The notes under the pieces are model-generated. The model was not told the origin of the DNA, searched no databases, and worked only from the letters and a program-made list of their open reading frames with translations. From positions 62,001-126,000 of the forward strand of contig NZ_JAKNQQ010000001.1 in the NCBI RefSeq assembly GCF_022662475.1: a stretch of DNA of 64,000 nt, read 5' to 3'. Positions 1-10,600 of this stretch are shown one piece after another (position 1 is the first letter of the stretch; each line of letters starts with the position of its first letter). Both the position numbers and the translations under genes were made by a program. This DNA comes from Sphingomonas sp. TREG-RG-20F-R18-01 (GTDB taxonomy: Bacteria; Pseudomonadota; Alphaproteobacteria; Sphingomonadales; Sphingomonadaceae).

Positions 1-581
1 CGCTGCGCGCGATCAAACTGGAAGCGACCGCGTTCGCCACCTGGACGAAAGGCGCGATCGCGTCGCCTGGCGACGGCTTGCAGACCGAGACCTTCCTGTC
101 GCCGCTCCCGTCGCTGGTGGCCCGCTTCCGCGCCGTCGGCGACTTTACCACCTACGGGGTCGAACTCGCCGCCTCGGGTTCGCTCGCAAAGCTGACGTGG
201 CGCGCCAATTATACCTGGACGCACACGGACGATCGTTTGCCGCCGCCAGTCGCGCCGATCCCGTACGCGCTTGCCCCGCAGTCAACCACGCCGGTGCACA
301 AGGCCAATGTGGTGCTGGGGTACGATATCGGCCCGGTGACGCTCAGCGGCGCCGCGCGCTACACGTCCGCCACCCGGCAGCTCGCTTTTTCACCGACGCC
401 GCAACTGCTGCTGTATCGGGTCGATCACGCGGTCGCGCTCGATGCGCGCGCGGGATACCGCGTGACGCGCGCGATCGAGCTCTTCGCAGCGGGTGAGAAT
501 CTGGCGCTCGCGCGCGGGGCCGCGGTATCGCCAATTCCTGCGGACCGCCGCGTCCGTGCGGGGGCACGCCTTGCCCTTTGA
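1..581 (+). CDS. TonB-dependent receptor, C-terminal fragment (cut by window edge)
   Basis: Outer-membrane active-transport receptor; only the last ~190 residues are present, read from base 3. The reading runs with alternating amphipathic strands such as [11 protein letters not shown] and the near-terminal 'ELFAAGENL' turn that is typical of the last beta-strands of TonB-dependent barrels. It ends in RLAL rather than the usual aromatic residue. The substrate cannot be judged from this part. The following chemoreceptor gene overlaps its stop codon. Family assignment rests on pattern recognition of the barrel end. Confidence 0.7.
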   Translation, partial: LRAIKLEATAFATWTKGAIASPGDGLQTETFLSPLPSLVARFRAVGDFTTYGVELAASGSLAKLTWRANYTWTHTDDRLPPPVAPIPYALAPQSTTPVHKANVVLGYDIGPVTLSGAARYTSATRQLAFSPTPQLLLYRVDHAVALDARAGYRVTRAIELFAAGENLALARGAAVSPIPADRRVRAGARLAL

Positions 582-2370
582 GGCGATCCTGACGCGCCTT
601 CGAACGCTGGAGGAACGGCTGAAGCTGCCCAGCCGGTCGATCCGCGCCAAGGTTGCGGTGACCCCGATCATCATGCTGGTGCTGTTCATGGCGATGGCGG
701 TCGCCAGCACGACCGCCCTGCTCCTCGCGGGACGCAGCGTCGAGCATGTGGTCAACCGCGACATGCCCGACATCAACCAGCTCAATGCGATCACGCAGCG
801 GTTCGATGCGGCGAACCTGGACGTCTATCATCTGATGGTGGTCAAGGCGGCGAACCCGACCGCCGCGATCGACGCGCGGGTCGGCGTGATCCAGCGCGAG
901 TTGCGCGACGTCCGGTCACGGCTGGTCCAGTTCCGGCAGGCGCATCCCACCCAGGCGGGCGCGTTGAAACCCGTGCTCGTGGAACTCGACCAGTATCGGG
1001 CGACGGTTGATGTGGTGACGTCGATGCTTGCGATCGACTTTGCCAGCACGGCCGCAATGGTCGAGCCGTTCCGCACCAATGCGCAACGGATCAACGAGCA
1101 AATCCGACAGGTCACGGCAGCGGGCATCCGGCGGGCGGAACAGGAGGCGGCGGGCGCGGTGCTCGGCACCAGGGTCACGATCGTCCTGCTGTTGCTCGCG
1201 CTCGTCATCAGTACCGCAGTCAGCCTGGTAATGGCCTATCTCGTCGGCCGGTCGATCGTCCTGTCGATCACCGGGATCGCGGCGGCGACCGAGGCGGTGA
1301 TGAACGAACGGACGGTCGATTTGGCGGCGCTCGAACGGCGCGACGAGCTTGGCCTGGTGGTCACCGCGCTCGCCTCTTTCCAGCTCCAGCGCACGCAAAC
1401 GAGGGCGTTGGCAGCGCGTGCCGAGGCGGAGGAAAAGCGCCAGTCCGCCGCGATCGCCACGCTCGAGGCGCAGGGCCGGCTGGACCGCGAGCGGACGCTG
1501 GCGGGCCTTGCCGAAGCGTTCGACCGGCAGGTCACCGGGATCATCCGCAAGGCGCAGGGCGCGATGGTCCAGCTCGAAACCAATGCCGCCAGCCTGCAGG
1601 ACGCGATCAGCGGCAATCGTACGCTGGCGCATGAACTGGACCAGATTGCCGAGCTGTTCGCGACGGAGATGGTCGAAGCGGGAAAGCAGACACAGTCGCT
1701 CGCGCGGGCGTTTGATGACATCGACCGCGAAGTCGCCGGGACGAGCCTCGCCGCCAAGTCGATGACCGAGCATGCGCGCAGCGCGAACGAAACGGTCGCG
1801 CTCTCGCAGCAGCAGGCCGCCAGCATCGAGCAGATCGTCGACGTGATCACGGCGATATCCAAACAGACCAACCTGCTCGCCCTCAACGCGTCGATCGAAG
1901 CGGCGCGCGCCGGACCGGCGGGCGCCGGCTTCGCGGTCGTAGCGGGCGAAGTCAAAATGCTGGCGTCACGGACCGGCGCGAGTGCTGGTGACGTGCGTTC
2001 GAAGATCGAGGCGGTGCAGGGGCAGATCCGATCGGTCGTGACGACGACCGAGCATCTCGGCGTGCTGATCCACAGCCTGGACAATGGCGCTGGCCGCGTC
2101 GCCACCATGTCCCGCGGACAAACCCAGGCCATCGAGCAGTTGAACGGGCGGATCACCGCGGTCAAGGACCGTAGCCGGACCCTTACCGAAGCAAGCCACC
2201 AGATCTCGTCGTCGGTCGCGTGCAGCCTTGCCGCGATCGAGGAGGTTCAGCAGACCGGAGCATTGCTCAAGCTCACGCTCCAGTCGCTTGCCAACGATGC
2301 ACAGCGGTTCACGGCCCATTTCGTGGTCGCGCGCGCAGTACCACCGGACGCGGAACCGCGCACAGGATAG
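571..2370 (+). CDS. Methyl-accepting chemotaxis protein
   Basis: Membrane chemoreceptor that signals to CheA/CheW. The open frame extends up to a GTG at 493, but that part reads antisense-like inside the receptor gene. The TTG at 571, overlapping the upstream TGA, is the more likely start (599 aa). A first membrane segment ([15 protein letters not shown]) lies near residue 30-50, followed by a ~150-residue periplasmic helical domain, a second membrane segment ([19 protein letters not shown]) and a HAMP region. A signalling domain follows with the hairpin-tip signature [17 protein letters not shown] and [12 protein letters not shown] around residues 430-470. Translational overlap suggests co-expression with the receptor. 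The ligand is unknown; family assignment is secure, the start is not. Confidence 0.9.
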   Translation: MPFEAILTRLRTLEERLKLPSRSIRAKVAVTPIIMLVLFMAMAVASTTALLLAGRSVEHVVNRDMPDINQLNAITQRFDAANLDVYHLMVVKAANPTAAIDARVGVIQRELRDVRSRLVQFRQAHPTQAGALKPVLVELDQYRATVDVVTSMLAIDFASTAAMVEPFRTNAQRINEQIRQVTAAGIRRAEQEAAGAVLGTRVTIVLLLLALVISTAVSLVMAYLVGRSIVLSITGIAAATEAVMNERTVDLAALERRDELGLVVTALASFQLQRTQTRALAARAEAEEKRQSAAIATLEAQGRLDRERTLAGLAEAFDRQVTGIIRKAQGAMVQLETNAASLQDAISGNRTLAHELDQIAELFATEMVEAGKQTQSLARAFDDIDREVAGTSLAAKSMTEHARSANETVALSQQQAASIEQIVDVITAISKQTNLLALNASIEAARAGPAGAGFAVVAGEVKMLASRTGASAGDVRSKIEAVQGQIRSVVTTTEHLGVLIHSLDNGAGRVATMSRGQTQAIEQLNGRITAVKDRSRTLTEASHQISSSVACSLAAIEEVQQTGALLKLTLQSLANDAQRFTAHFVVARAVPPDAEPRTG

Positions 2371-2820
2371 CGCTATTGCGCCTTCCCAGTGACACGTGCC
2401 CATCGCACCCGCTCACCCTTGATGGCCTATAGCATCATCCTTTTTGCCGGCATTGACGGCATGGCCTTCCACTATAGTCTGAGCGTTCTCGAGAAACTGC
2501 TCGGAGAGGGAAGATGCAACTGCCTGCAAGGGTACGTGCTCGCGCTGTGTGTGCTGAGGCGTTTGTTGTCGTTGCCGTCACGGCGCCTTTGATAACTCTG
2601 TGCATCGCCTTACATCTGAAGGGTATCTTGGTGAATTAAAGAGGGCGGATCGTCGCGACACCGGCGGTTCCGTTCGGCGTCTCGCCAGCAGTCCGCCGCG
2701 GAAGCAGCACGGACCTGGTAAGATCGAGCAAATCGACGCGCGTCGCCAAGCCTTTGCATCAAACGTCCTCTATCGTCCTGTGGTTACGTCACATTTACCC
2801 CCTGCGACTACGACCGGCCG
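2371..2820. other. Intergenic stretch, no gene seen
   Basis: About 450 bases between the chemoreceptor and the GGDEF gene. Short open frames here (for example 2389-2592) have no ribosome-binding site worth naming and no recognisable protein features. No clear hairpin or repeat was seen. Confidence 0.5.
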
Positions 2821-4299
2821 ATGCACCACAGCCCGATTTTGCCGCATCCGAACTCCACAAGGCGTACGCAAATGCACGCAGACCTGCTTGAGGGTGGCGG
2901 GTTCTGGCAATGCCTGCCGGGACCGGAACTGACCGCGGTCGCAGAACTCGCGCAGCGCCTGCTCGGCAGCGACATGAGCGCCTTTTCGGTCCTTGATCGC
3001 GATTGGCAGTGGCTGACCGCGAAATGCGGCATCGATGGCGACAGGATGCCGCGAGAACACGGCTTCTGTGGTCGGGTCGTCGATACGAACGCGGTGCTGC
3101 TCCTGCCCGACGCGGCGGCAGACCCGGATTATCGCGATCATCCGATGGTCGCGGGCGAGCCGCACGTCGGCGCTTATGCCGGTATGCCGGTGGTGATGCA
3201 CAATGAGGATGGTCACGACGTCGTCGTCGGCTCCCTCTGCGTCGTCTATCGCCGGGCCCGCGCGTTTGAGCCCGACGCGGTGGAGCAATTGCGCAAGCTC
3301 GCGGCAATCGCGGCGGCGCTGGTCAGCAGCCGCCTGACCGCACTGGAGCTCGCCGACCTCGCAGCGCAGCGGCAGGACGATCTCCAGCGCCTCGCACGGA
3401 TCCATCGCCAGCTCGGCCAGGCCGAGCGGATCGCGGGGATGGGATCATGGCGCCTCGACCTTGCCGACAACAGCATCCACTGGTCCGATCAGGTCTACGC
3501 AATCCACGACCTGCCGATGACGCAGGTCCCGCCCCTCGAGTCCGCGATGTCCTTCTATCCGGGGCGTTCCCGCACCACCCTGACCGACGCGCTCGACCTT
3601 GCGATCCGGCAGGGGCGGCCGTTCGACGAAGAGGTCGACTTCGTCTCGGCAACCGGCACCGCCAAGCGGGTGCGCAGCATGGGCGAGGTCGAGGTTCAGA
3701 ACGGCACGCCCGTAGCACTCATCGGCGTGTTCCAGGATGTCACTTGTCGCTACGAGATGGAACAGGCGTTGCGGCGATCGGCCAGCACCGACGAGTTGAC
3801 CGGACTCATCAACCGTGCCGGCTTCAATCGCCTGTTCGCGGAGGCAATGGCGGCAGCCGCCGATGATGCGGGTCCGCTCGCCCTGATGCTGATCGATCTC
3901 GACGGCTTCAAGGCGGTAAACGACCAGTGTGGACACCTTACCGGCGATCAGGTGCTGCAAACGATCGCGTCGGCACTCCATGCGCCGTATCTGGCGGATT
4001 GCACCTGCGCGCGACTGGGCGGCGACGAGTTCGCGATCCTCGTGCGCGGTCGAGCCCCGGACGCCGTAACGACCCTCGCGCAGACGCTGCTGGCGGATCT
4101 GCGCCATGAGGTTGCCGTGGGCGACGGTGAAACGCTTGCGGTGTCCGGCACGCTGGGCATCAGCTGGTTCGCGCCGGGCCTGTGCGAACGGGACCTGCTG
4201 CGACGCGCCGATGTCGCGCTGTATCATGGAAAGCGGACCCAGCGGTGCACGGCGACCTGCTATGCGCCGGCGCTCGACGAGAAGCCGGACCGACCATAG
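2821..4299 (+). CDS. GAF-PAS-GGDEF diguanylate cyclase
   Basis: Predicted to make cyclic di-GMP from two GTP. An N-terminal GAF domain (about residues 30-170, with EHGFCGRVV and GSLCVVYRRARAF) is followed by a short coiled linker. A PAS domain (about 205-320, ending IGVFQDVTCRYE) comes next, then a GGDEF domain with DELTGLINRAGF, LMLIDLDGFKAVND and the intact active loop LGGDEF near residue 400. No EAL domain. The ATG at 2872 is an alternative start that removes 17 poorly conserved residues; neither start has a strong ribosome site. It converges on a GGDEF-EAL gene with a closely related GAF domain, so the pair may be antagonistic partners. Confidence 0.9.
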   Translation: MHHSPILPHPNSTRRTQMHADLLEGGGFWQCLPGPELTAVAELAQRLLGSDMSAFSVLDRDWQWLTAKCGIDGDRMPREHGFCGRVVDTNAVLLLPDAAADPDYRDHPMVAGEPHVGAYAGMPVVMHNEDGHDVVVGSLCVVYRRARAFEPDAVEQLRKLAAIAAALVSSRLTALELADLAAQRQDDLQRLARIHRQLGQAERIAGMGSWRLDLADNSIHWSDQVYAIHDLPMTQVPPLESAMSFYPGRSRTTLTDALDLAIRQGRPFDEEVDFVSATGTAKRVRSMGEVEVQNGTPVALIGVFQDVTCRYEMEQALRRSASTDELTGLINRAGFNRLFAEAMAAAADDAGPLALMLIDLDGFKAVNDQCGHLTGDQVLQTIASALHAPYLADCTCARLGGDEFAILVRGRAPDAVTTLAQTLLADLRHEVAVGDGETLAVSGTLGISWFAPGLCERDLLRRADVALYHGKRTQRCTATCYAPALDEKPDRP

Positions 4300-4339
4300 A
4301 CGCGTAGCGGCACGCCATGCCCCTGCTCAGCGGGCGGCC

Positions 4340-6826
4340 TTACGCCTCTGCCGCGCCGACCACCGCATCGAGAATGACCCCGTTCTTGAAGCTGCCGATC
4401 ACGGCGGGGCGACCGATGTGATAGCCCTGGACGACGTCGCAGCCTTCCGCGCGCAGCCGCTCGAGCTGATCGCGCGTTTCGACCCCTTCCGCGACAACCG
4501 GCATGCCCAGCCCCCGGCCCAGGCCGATCACGGCCTGGACGATCGCAAGCGACTGCGGATTTTCGTCCATGTCGCGGATGAAGGATTGGTCGATCTTCAC
4601 CTTGTCGAACGGAAAGGTGCGAAAATAGGTAAGGGATGAATAGCCCGTGCCGAAATCGTCCATCGACACCGACACGCCAAGCGCGCGAAATTCCGTCAGC
4701 AGGCGGATCCCCCGGGCGGTGTCCTTGATGAGCATCCCCTCGGTGATCTCGATCTCCAGCCGCCGCGGGGCAAGCGCCGCCTTCGCGAGGATGCGCCCGA
4801 CCTGGGCGACGAGGTCGTCCTCGTCCATCTGCGCGGGGGAAAGGTTCACCGCGACCTTCAGTTCGGGGCTCCAGCTCGCGGCTTCGGCGGCGGCCGCCTC
4901 CAGCACGAAGCGGCCAAGATCAGGCATGATCCCGCTCTCCTCCGCGATCGGGATGAACAGCGATGGTGGAATGCGCCCCAGCCGGGGGTGATCCCAGCGC
5001 GCCAACGCCTCGAAGCTGATGACCGTGCCGGTCACGGCATCGGCGAGCGGCTGATATTCGACATGGATTTCGCCGCGATCGAGCGCGGTGCGTAGATCGG
5101 ACTCGACTTGCCGGCGCTCCCGCGCGGCGTGGTCCATCGCGGGCTCGAAGAAGCACCATTGATTGCGCCCCTCGGCTTTCGCCCGGTAGAGCGCCAGATC
5201 GGCGTTGCGCAGCACCAGATCACTGTCGCCGCCGTGGCTCGCCTGGTGGATCGCGACCCCGGCCGAGGCACCGATACCCACCCCGTGACCGCGGATCCCG
5301 AACGGGCGGGCCAGCGTGTCCACGGTGCGGCGGGCGATCCGCCCGGCACTGCCGCTGTCCGCCACCAGAACGGCGAATTCATCCCCCCCGAGGCGGGCAA
5401 CCGGAGACTGCGATGCGGTCACGATGCGCTGCGCCGCCTCGACCAGCACCTCGTCCCCCGCGGCATGGCCGTAGAGATCGTTGACGATCTTGAAGCGGTC
5501 GAGATCGAGGCAGATGATCGCCGGGGTGCCGCCCGCCGCGATGCATTCGTCGACGATCTCGCCGAATCGGGTCCGGTTGAGCAGACCGGTCAGCGGGTCA
5601 TGATGCGCCAGATACGAGAGCCGCTGGTTGGCCTCGCGCTCTTCGGTGACATCTTGCGCGAAGCCGAGCAGGATCATCCGGCCATCGGGCCCGACTGACC
5701 TGATCTTCGTCGCCTCGATCTGCCGGACGGTTCCATCGGGTCGGGTCATCGTCCGCTCGAGCAGGATCGGGCCGGACGTCGCCATCGCGGCGTTCGTCGA
5801 GCGGCGATAGGCCTCCATGTCGGCCTGCGGAAACACGTCCCCCCAGCTACGCCCGATGATGTCCTGGCGACCGCGACCGCTCAGCTGTTCGAAGGCGCGG
5901 TTGACGAACACGTAGCGGTCGGTGGTGAGATCCTTGGCATAGATCGCCGCAGGCATGTTCTCGACGATCGCGTCGGTCAGCATGCGGCTCGCTTCGCGCT
6001 CGGCCTCGAGCAGTCGGCGCGCGGTCGCGTCGCGGAGGATCGATACGATCGTGACGTCGTCGCCTTCGCGGTGGACGCCTAGGGTGAGTTCGACGTGCAC
6101 CTCGGTCCCGTCACGACGCAAGGCGGGAATTTCTACCACGCGCATCGGCTGCGCGCTGTCCGACGCGACCAGGCGGTCGAACCCGGCACTATGCGCGCTG
6201 CGCATCGCCGGCGGGATGATGAAGGTGATCGGCCGACCCAGCGCCTCGTCGCGCGGCCAGCCGAGCAGCGCCTCCGCCGCAGCGTTCCAATGCGTGACCC
6301 GGCCATGCCGGTCGCAGGTGACGAACGCATCCGTCGTGGTCTGGTCGATCACCGTCGTGGCGCGTTCGCGATGCCGCAGTTCGCTGAGCTCGACGCGTTC
6401 GACCACCTGTTCCGCGAGCAGCATCAGCCCACGCAGGTCGCGATCGCCGAAGGTTCGCGGGCGACGATCGACGATGCAGAGCGTCCCGAACACGACCCCG
6501 TGCCGGTTCCGCAAGGGAACGCCGGCGTAGAATCGCGCGTGAAGGTCCCCGAGGACCAGCGGATGATCGTGGTAGCGGAGATCGGCGGCCAGGTCCTCGA
6601 CGATCAGCGGCTGCGCCGTCTCGAGCACGTGCCCGCAGAACGCGATGTCCTTCGGAGCGCTGCAAAGGTCGAGGCCGATCTTTGCCTTGACCCAAACGTC
6701 CTCGCCATCGTCGATGTTGACCAGCGCAATCGGGACGTCGAACCGGTCGGCGGCGATCGCCGCGATCAGGTCATATTCGGGCGAAGGCGTTCGCGGGAGC
6801 TGGGTGGTACCGATCGTTGTGTTCAT
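4340..6826 (-). CDS. GAF-PAS-PAS-GGDEF-EAL cyclic-di-GMP protein
   Basis: Bifunctional-type protein of about 828 aa for synthesis and/or breakdown of cyclic di-GMP. Order: GAF (about 15-140, IAFCGHVLE, FGTLCIVDRRPRTF), two PAS domains (about 160-400), GGDEF (LGGDEF near 480) and EAL (SFEALARWDHP near 603). The EAL part also has DDFGTGYSSL, VKIDQSF and VAEGVET, so both catalytic halves look intact. The open frame extends to 6892, but the ATG at 6826 begins the conserved GAF region and is preferred. The gene is monocistronic and convergent with the upstream diguanylate cyclase. Which activity dominates cannot be read from sequence. Confidence 0.92.
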   Translation of the reverse strand: MNTTIGTTQLPRTPSPEYDLIAAIAADRFDVPIALVNIDDGEDVWVKAKIGLDLCSAPKDIAFCGHVLETAQPLIVEDLAADLRYHDHPLVLGDLHARFYAGVPLRNRHGVVFGTLCIVDRRPRTFGDRDLRGLMLLAEQVVERVELSELRHRERATTVIDQTTTDAFVTCDRHGRVTHWNAAAEALLGWPRDEALGRPITFIIPPAMRSAHSAGFDRLVASDSAQPMRVVEIPALRRDGTEVHVELTLGVHREGDDVTIVSILRDATARRLLEAEREASRMLTDAIVENMPAAIYAKDLTTDRYVFVNRAFEQLSGRGRQDIIGRSWGDVFPQADMEAYRRSTNAAMATSGPILLERTMTRPDGTVRQIEATKIRSVGPDGRMILLGFAQDVTEEREANQRLSYLAHHDPLTGLLNRTRFGEIVDECIAAGGTPAIICLDLDRFKIVNDLYGHAAGDEVLVEAAQRIVTASQSPVARLGGDEFAVLVADSGSAGRIARRTVDTLARPFGIRGHGVGIGASAGVAIHQASHGGDSDLVLRNADLALYRAKAEGRNQWCFFEPAMDHAARERRQVESDLRTALDRGEIHVEYQPLADAVTGTVISFEALARWDHPRLGRIPPSLFIPIAEESGIMPDLGRFVLEAAAAEAASWSPELKVAVNLSPAQMDEDDLVAQVGRILAKAALAPRRLEIEITEGMLIKDTARGIRLLTEFRALGVSVSMDDFGTGYSSLTYFRTFPFDKVKIDQSFIRDMDENPQSLAIVQAVIGLGRGLGMPVVAEGVETRDQLERLRAEGCDVVQGYHIGRPAVIGSFKNGVILDAVVGAAEA

Positions 6827-7055
6827 ACCCTTGGGGCCGCTCGTTCGTGCAAGCACAAAGGGATACAGCGTGTCTCTTACCGAAATGTGCACGCCGCCCC
6901 GGAAGCGGCCCGTTGGCGCGCTGATCGTATCTGTGGGGTAGCAGGACGGGCCGACGTCGCCGCTGCGGCAAGTTTATCTCGAAATCCGGACCAGTACGCG
7001 GGATATAACGGCCGTACGTGCGTTGAGCGCTTCTGGATTCACCGGAGATTGCGCC

Positions 7056-7361
7056 ATGCCTACGATCAACGCCACGTTCGAGACCCGACGCGAAGCCGAA
7101 TTGGCCATCGAGCACCTCGTGCAAGAGCATGGGATAGACCGCGACGACGTGGAGGTCGGTACGGAGGGCGACCAGAATAGCGCCGGCACCGAGGCCAGCG
7201 GCGCTGACAATGAGACCGAGCTCGAGGCGGGTACGGAAGACGAGGCTGCGTTGAACGGTCGCATCGCGCTTACCGTCACAATCGACAGCGAGGAAGCTGC
7301 CGAATCCGTCCAGGAAGTCCTCGAGGAATACGGCGGGGACGACGTTACGATCGAGGGCTGA
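7056..7361 (+). CDS. Small acidic protein, unknown function
   Basis: 101 residues, strongly acidic, with a repeated alpha/beta look: INATFETRREAELAIEHLV at the start and ALTVTIDSEEAAESVQEVL near the end. This resembles one ferredoxin-like unit split by an acidic linker (residues 45-70). Such folds occur in general-stress proteins of the YflT/17M type, but that link is only suggestive. The ATG at 7056 (after GGAGATTGCGCC) is preferred over the upstream in-frame codon at 7023. Confidence 0.65.
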   Translation: MPTINATFETRREAELAIEHLVQEHGIDRDDVEVGTEGDQNSAGTEASGADNETELEAGTEDEAALNGRIALTVTIDSEEAAESVQEVLEEYGGDDVTIEG

Positions 7362-7614
7362 CCGCTTCAATGAGGACAGGCCGCGGTTTATAGTCTGCCG
7401 ACGCCGCCCCGGGTGTCCCGGTATTGCACCGAGGAAGACCCGGGCGGCATTGGAGACACGCTCCGCGATGCCGCCGGTGAAGGCGGCACGATAACGGTCG
7501 GTCGCAGTCCCCTCCCCATCCTGGAGCCGAACGCCGGTGTCCTTGGGTGGAGGCAGGCTGCGGCGGGCAAAGAGGTAGCTCAAACCGTTTGCCCTTGAGT
7601 AAAGATTCGTACCC

Positions 7615-10600
7615 CTAGCCAGCTACGACCGGCACGATATTGTCGTCGGAATTCCGATCCACATATGTGTTGTAGGGATCGATACCCGCAAAGGCCGGCT
7701 TGCGGCGGGTTACGATGCGGATCGTCTGGACACCCGATTGCACCGGCCGCCGTTCGATTGCGATGACGTCCTTGGCCGCAAACGCGCCGAGCTCGGGTTT
7801 CTGGTCGAACAGTCCGATGGCGATGTGGTCTTGCAACGCAGCGGGCGTTTCCTTGCCCGTACCCGTCGCATAGAACTTGCCCGCATCCACGCTCAGGCTG
7901 GTCTTGAAGGTGCCGTCGGCCAACGTCCGCACGGTCGCCGTCTTGGCTTTCAGATCGTAGATCGTAATCCGATCGAGCAGGTCGAGTACCAGCTGCCGTT
8001 CCTCCGGCGTTCGGGCCAGCCCAAGGAAGCCGTTCACGAGCTCGAGCGAGCGCGGATACGGCTGGCTCTTGAACCGATATTTGGCGAGCAGCGCGCGGAG
8101 CATGGTGTTGACGCGGGCTTCGCCCAGCCGGTCTTGCAGCAGATACATCACCACCGCGCCCTTGCGGTAATGGATGTAGCCCTGGTCCTCGACCCGATCG
8201 AGCGGCAGCTCCTCGATCCGCTCCGATCCACGCGCGCGCAGGTAGCTGTCGAGTTCATATTTGAGAAAGCGGCGGATCTTGTCCTCGCCGTACAGGTGTT
8301 TCATCACCATCAGCGCGGAATATTGCGCCATCGTTTCGACCAGGATCGTGCCGCCCTGCTGGTCCGCGCTGATGATCTGGTGCGCCCAATATTGGTGACC
8401 GAGTTCGTGCGCGGTGACATAGGTGACATAGTCGATCTTGTCCGGGCTGTTATTGTCGGCGAGGAAGCCGATCCGCTCCGAATAGGGGATCGTGCCCGCA
8501 AAGGCCTGGGCGAAACTGTCATAGCCAGGAAACTCGATGATCCGCGCATAGTCGAACTGATAGGGTCCGAAATTGGCGCGATAATAGCCGAGGGAAGTCT
8601 TCATCGCGGCCAGCATGCGATCCACGTTATAGCCGTGCTTGGCGTCGTAGAAGACCGACAGCCTGACTCCGTCGGCATTCTCGGACTTCTCGGCATAGGC
8701 GGCGGACTGTACCGAGAAGAAGGCGAGGATCGGCGCGGGTGACACAAAACGCGCGGTGCGGCGCGCGCCGGCGATCGTATCGGATATCTTGCGGCCCGGC
8801 GCAATCGGCGTCTGCCCGGCATCGGTCGATACGGTGATGTCCGAATTCACCCAGTCGGCATCGCCGATATAGTTGCGCCGCTGCGCGGATACGTCTTCCA
8901 GCTTCGCCTTGCGCAGCTCGGACGGCAGTCCGTATTTGCGGCGCTTGACGCGATCCGCCAGCAGGCCGTCGCGGTTCATGCCGATCTTCGGAGTGAACTG
9001 AGCGTTGTTGAGGAAGGTGCCGTTCGCGATCAGCCGCGTGTCGTCGCCATTGGCGCGGAGCGCGACGGTCTGGCGGCGGGTCTGGAAATCGAGCGTTCCC
9101 GTGGCCCCCGGCGCAAGCGGGGTGTCGAAACGATAGATGCGGTATTTGAAATCGGCATCATTCATCACGAGTTTCGTGCCTGGAACGGCAATCGACACGA
9201 TGGCCGTATTCTCGTCCTGCAAGCGCACGTGAAGGTCGCGCACCGGCGCACCGGTGTCGTTGACGAAACGATAGCGGCCGCGCGCCGTCATCTGCCGCAT
9301 CTTCGGATGGAGCTGTACATCGAGCGTGATGTCGGTGGTCGAGGGCTGAAGCAGCTTTTCGTAGGGAAGGTATTTCTTCTCATAGGTCGCGAGGCGCTGC
9401 TCGCTGTCGTCGCGCGTGCGGTAGATGTTGAGCACGTCCATCTGCCGATAGAGCCACACGCCGGTCATGGTCGAAACGAGCAGCGCGGCCGCCAACACCG
9501 CGCCGGCCGGCCCCTTCAACCGGTTCGGCACCTGGCGCAGCCGCGGCCAGAGCCGTGTTTCGGTCCCGCGCCGCCACAGCACGTGCGCGAAGACCGCCAA
9601 TGCCAGGGCGATGCCCGCCCAATACAGGCGCAGCCACCAACTGAGCGGGCCGCCGATCTGATCGCCGTTCATGTCGGACAGCTGGACGTTGCCGGTGCTG
9701 CCATAGTTATAGAGCGGGTGATCGAACCCGATGGTCGACAGCGTCAGCGTGGCGACCAGATAGATCACCATGATTCCCCAGCCGATATATTTGTTGGGGC
9801 TGAGCGCCTGGACGAACACGGACAGGACCGCGAGCAGCACCATGTCGACCGTCAACGGCAGCAGATACCAGTCGAGATATTGCAACGGCTCGAGCGCGGT
9901 AACCCCGCGCGCGAGCTGGACGAGGACGGCAGCGACCGCGGAGATCAGCACCGTCGCGAACAGCACGCCCGCTACAGCGAGCACTTTGGGCGCGATATAC
10001 GCCCAATTGGGTAGCGAGGTCGCATCGATGATCTCGTGCATGCGCCGTTCGCGGTCCCGCCATACCACCTCGCCGCCATAATAGATCGCGATGATCAGCG
10101 GGAAGACGCCGAACGCCCCCATCAACGTGCCGATCACCGCAAAGGTCAGCGGTCGCGCGGCCGTGCCGTACATTTCGCCGGCGAAGATCAAGCCGCCGAG
10201 CGCATTGAACAAACCAATCAGCAGCAGGACGAAAAACGCCGGGCTGCGGAAGACCAGCCCCATCTCGAAGCGACACCGCAGCCACAGCCGCGCCCGTCCC
10301 GCTGCCGCCGGGCGGACCGGCGGCAGCGCCTGTACGAGCAGTGGCGCCGTGGCCCCGAGCTTCGCCTCCTTGCGTTGCTGACGGCGCATCGTGCCCGTCG
10401 ACACGCCGCGCTCGGCGAAGCTGAAGCGGGCGTATGCGAACATCAGCGCCGCGGCCGAGACGACCAGCCAGATCACCCGGTTCCACAGCAGAACGCCCGA
10501 AAAGGCGGGCAAGTGCGCGTTCGATTCGCTTGCGGTGAAATAGCGCGTCGTCTTGCTGAGTGCGCCGATCCCGAACGGCTCGATATACGCTCCCAGCTCG

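Noticed and set aside
493..570. Upstream GTG start for the chemoreceptor
   Set aside because: The extra 26 residues read like an alternative frame of the receptor barrel; TTG 571 gives a stop-start overlap instead.
2389..2592. 67-residue frame in the first large gap
   Set aside because: No ribosome site and no recognisable protein features.
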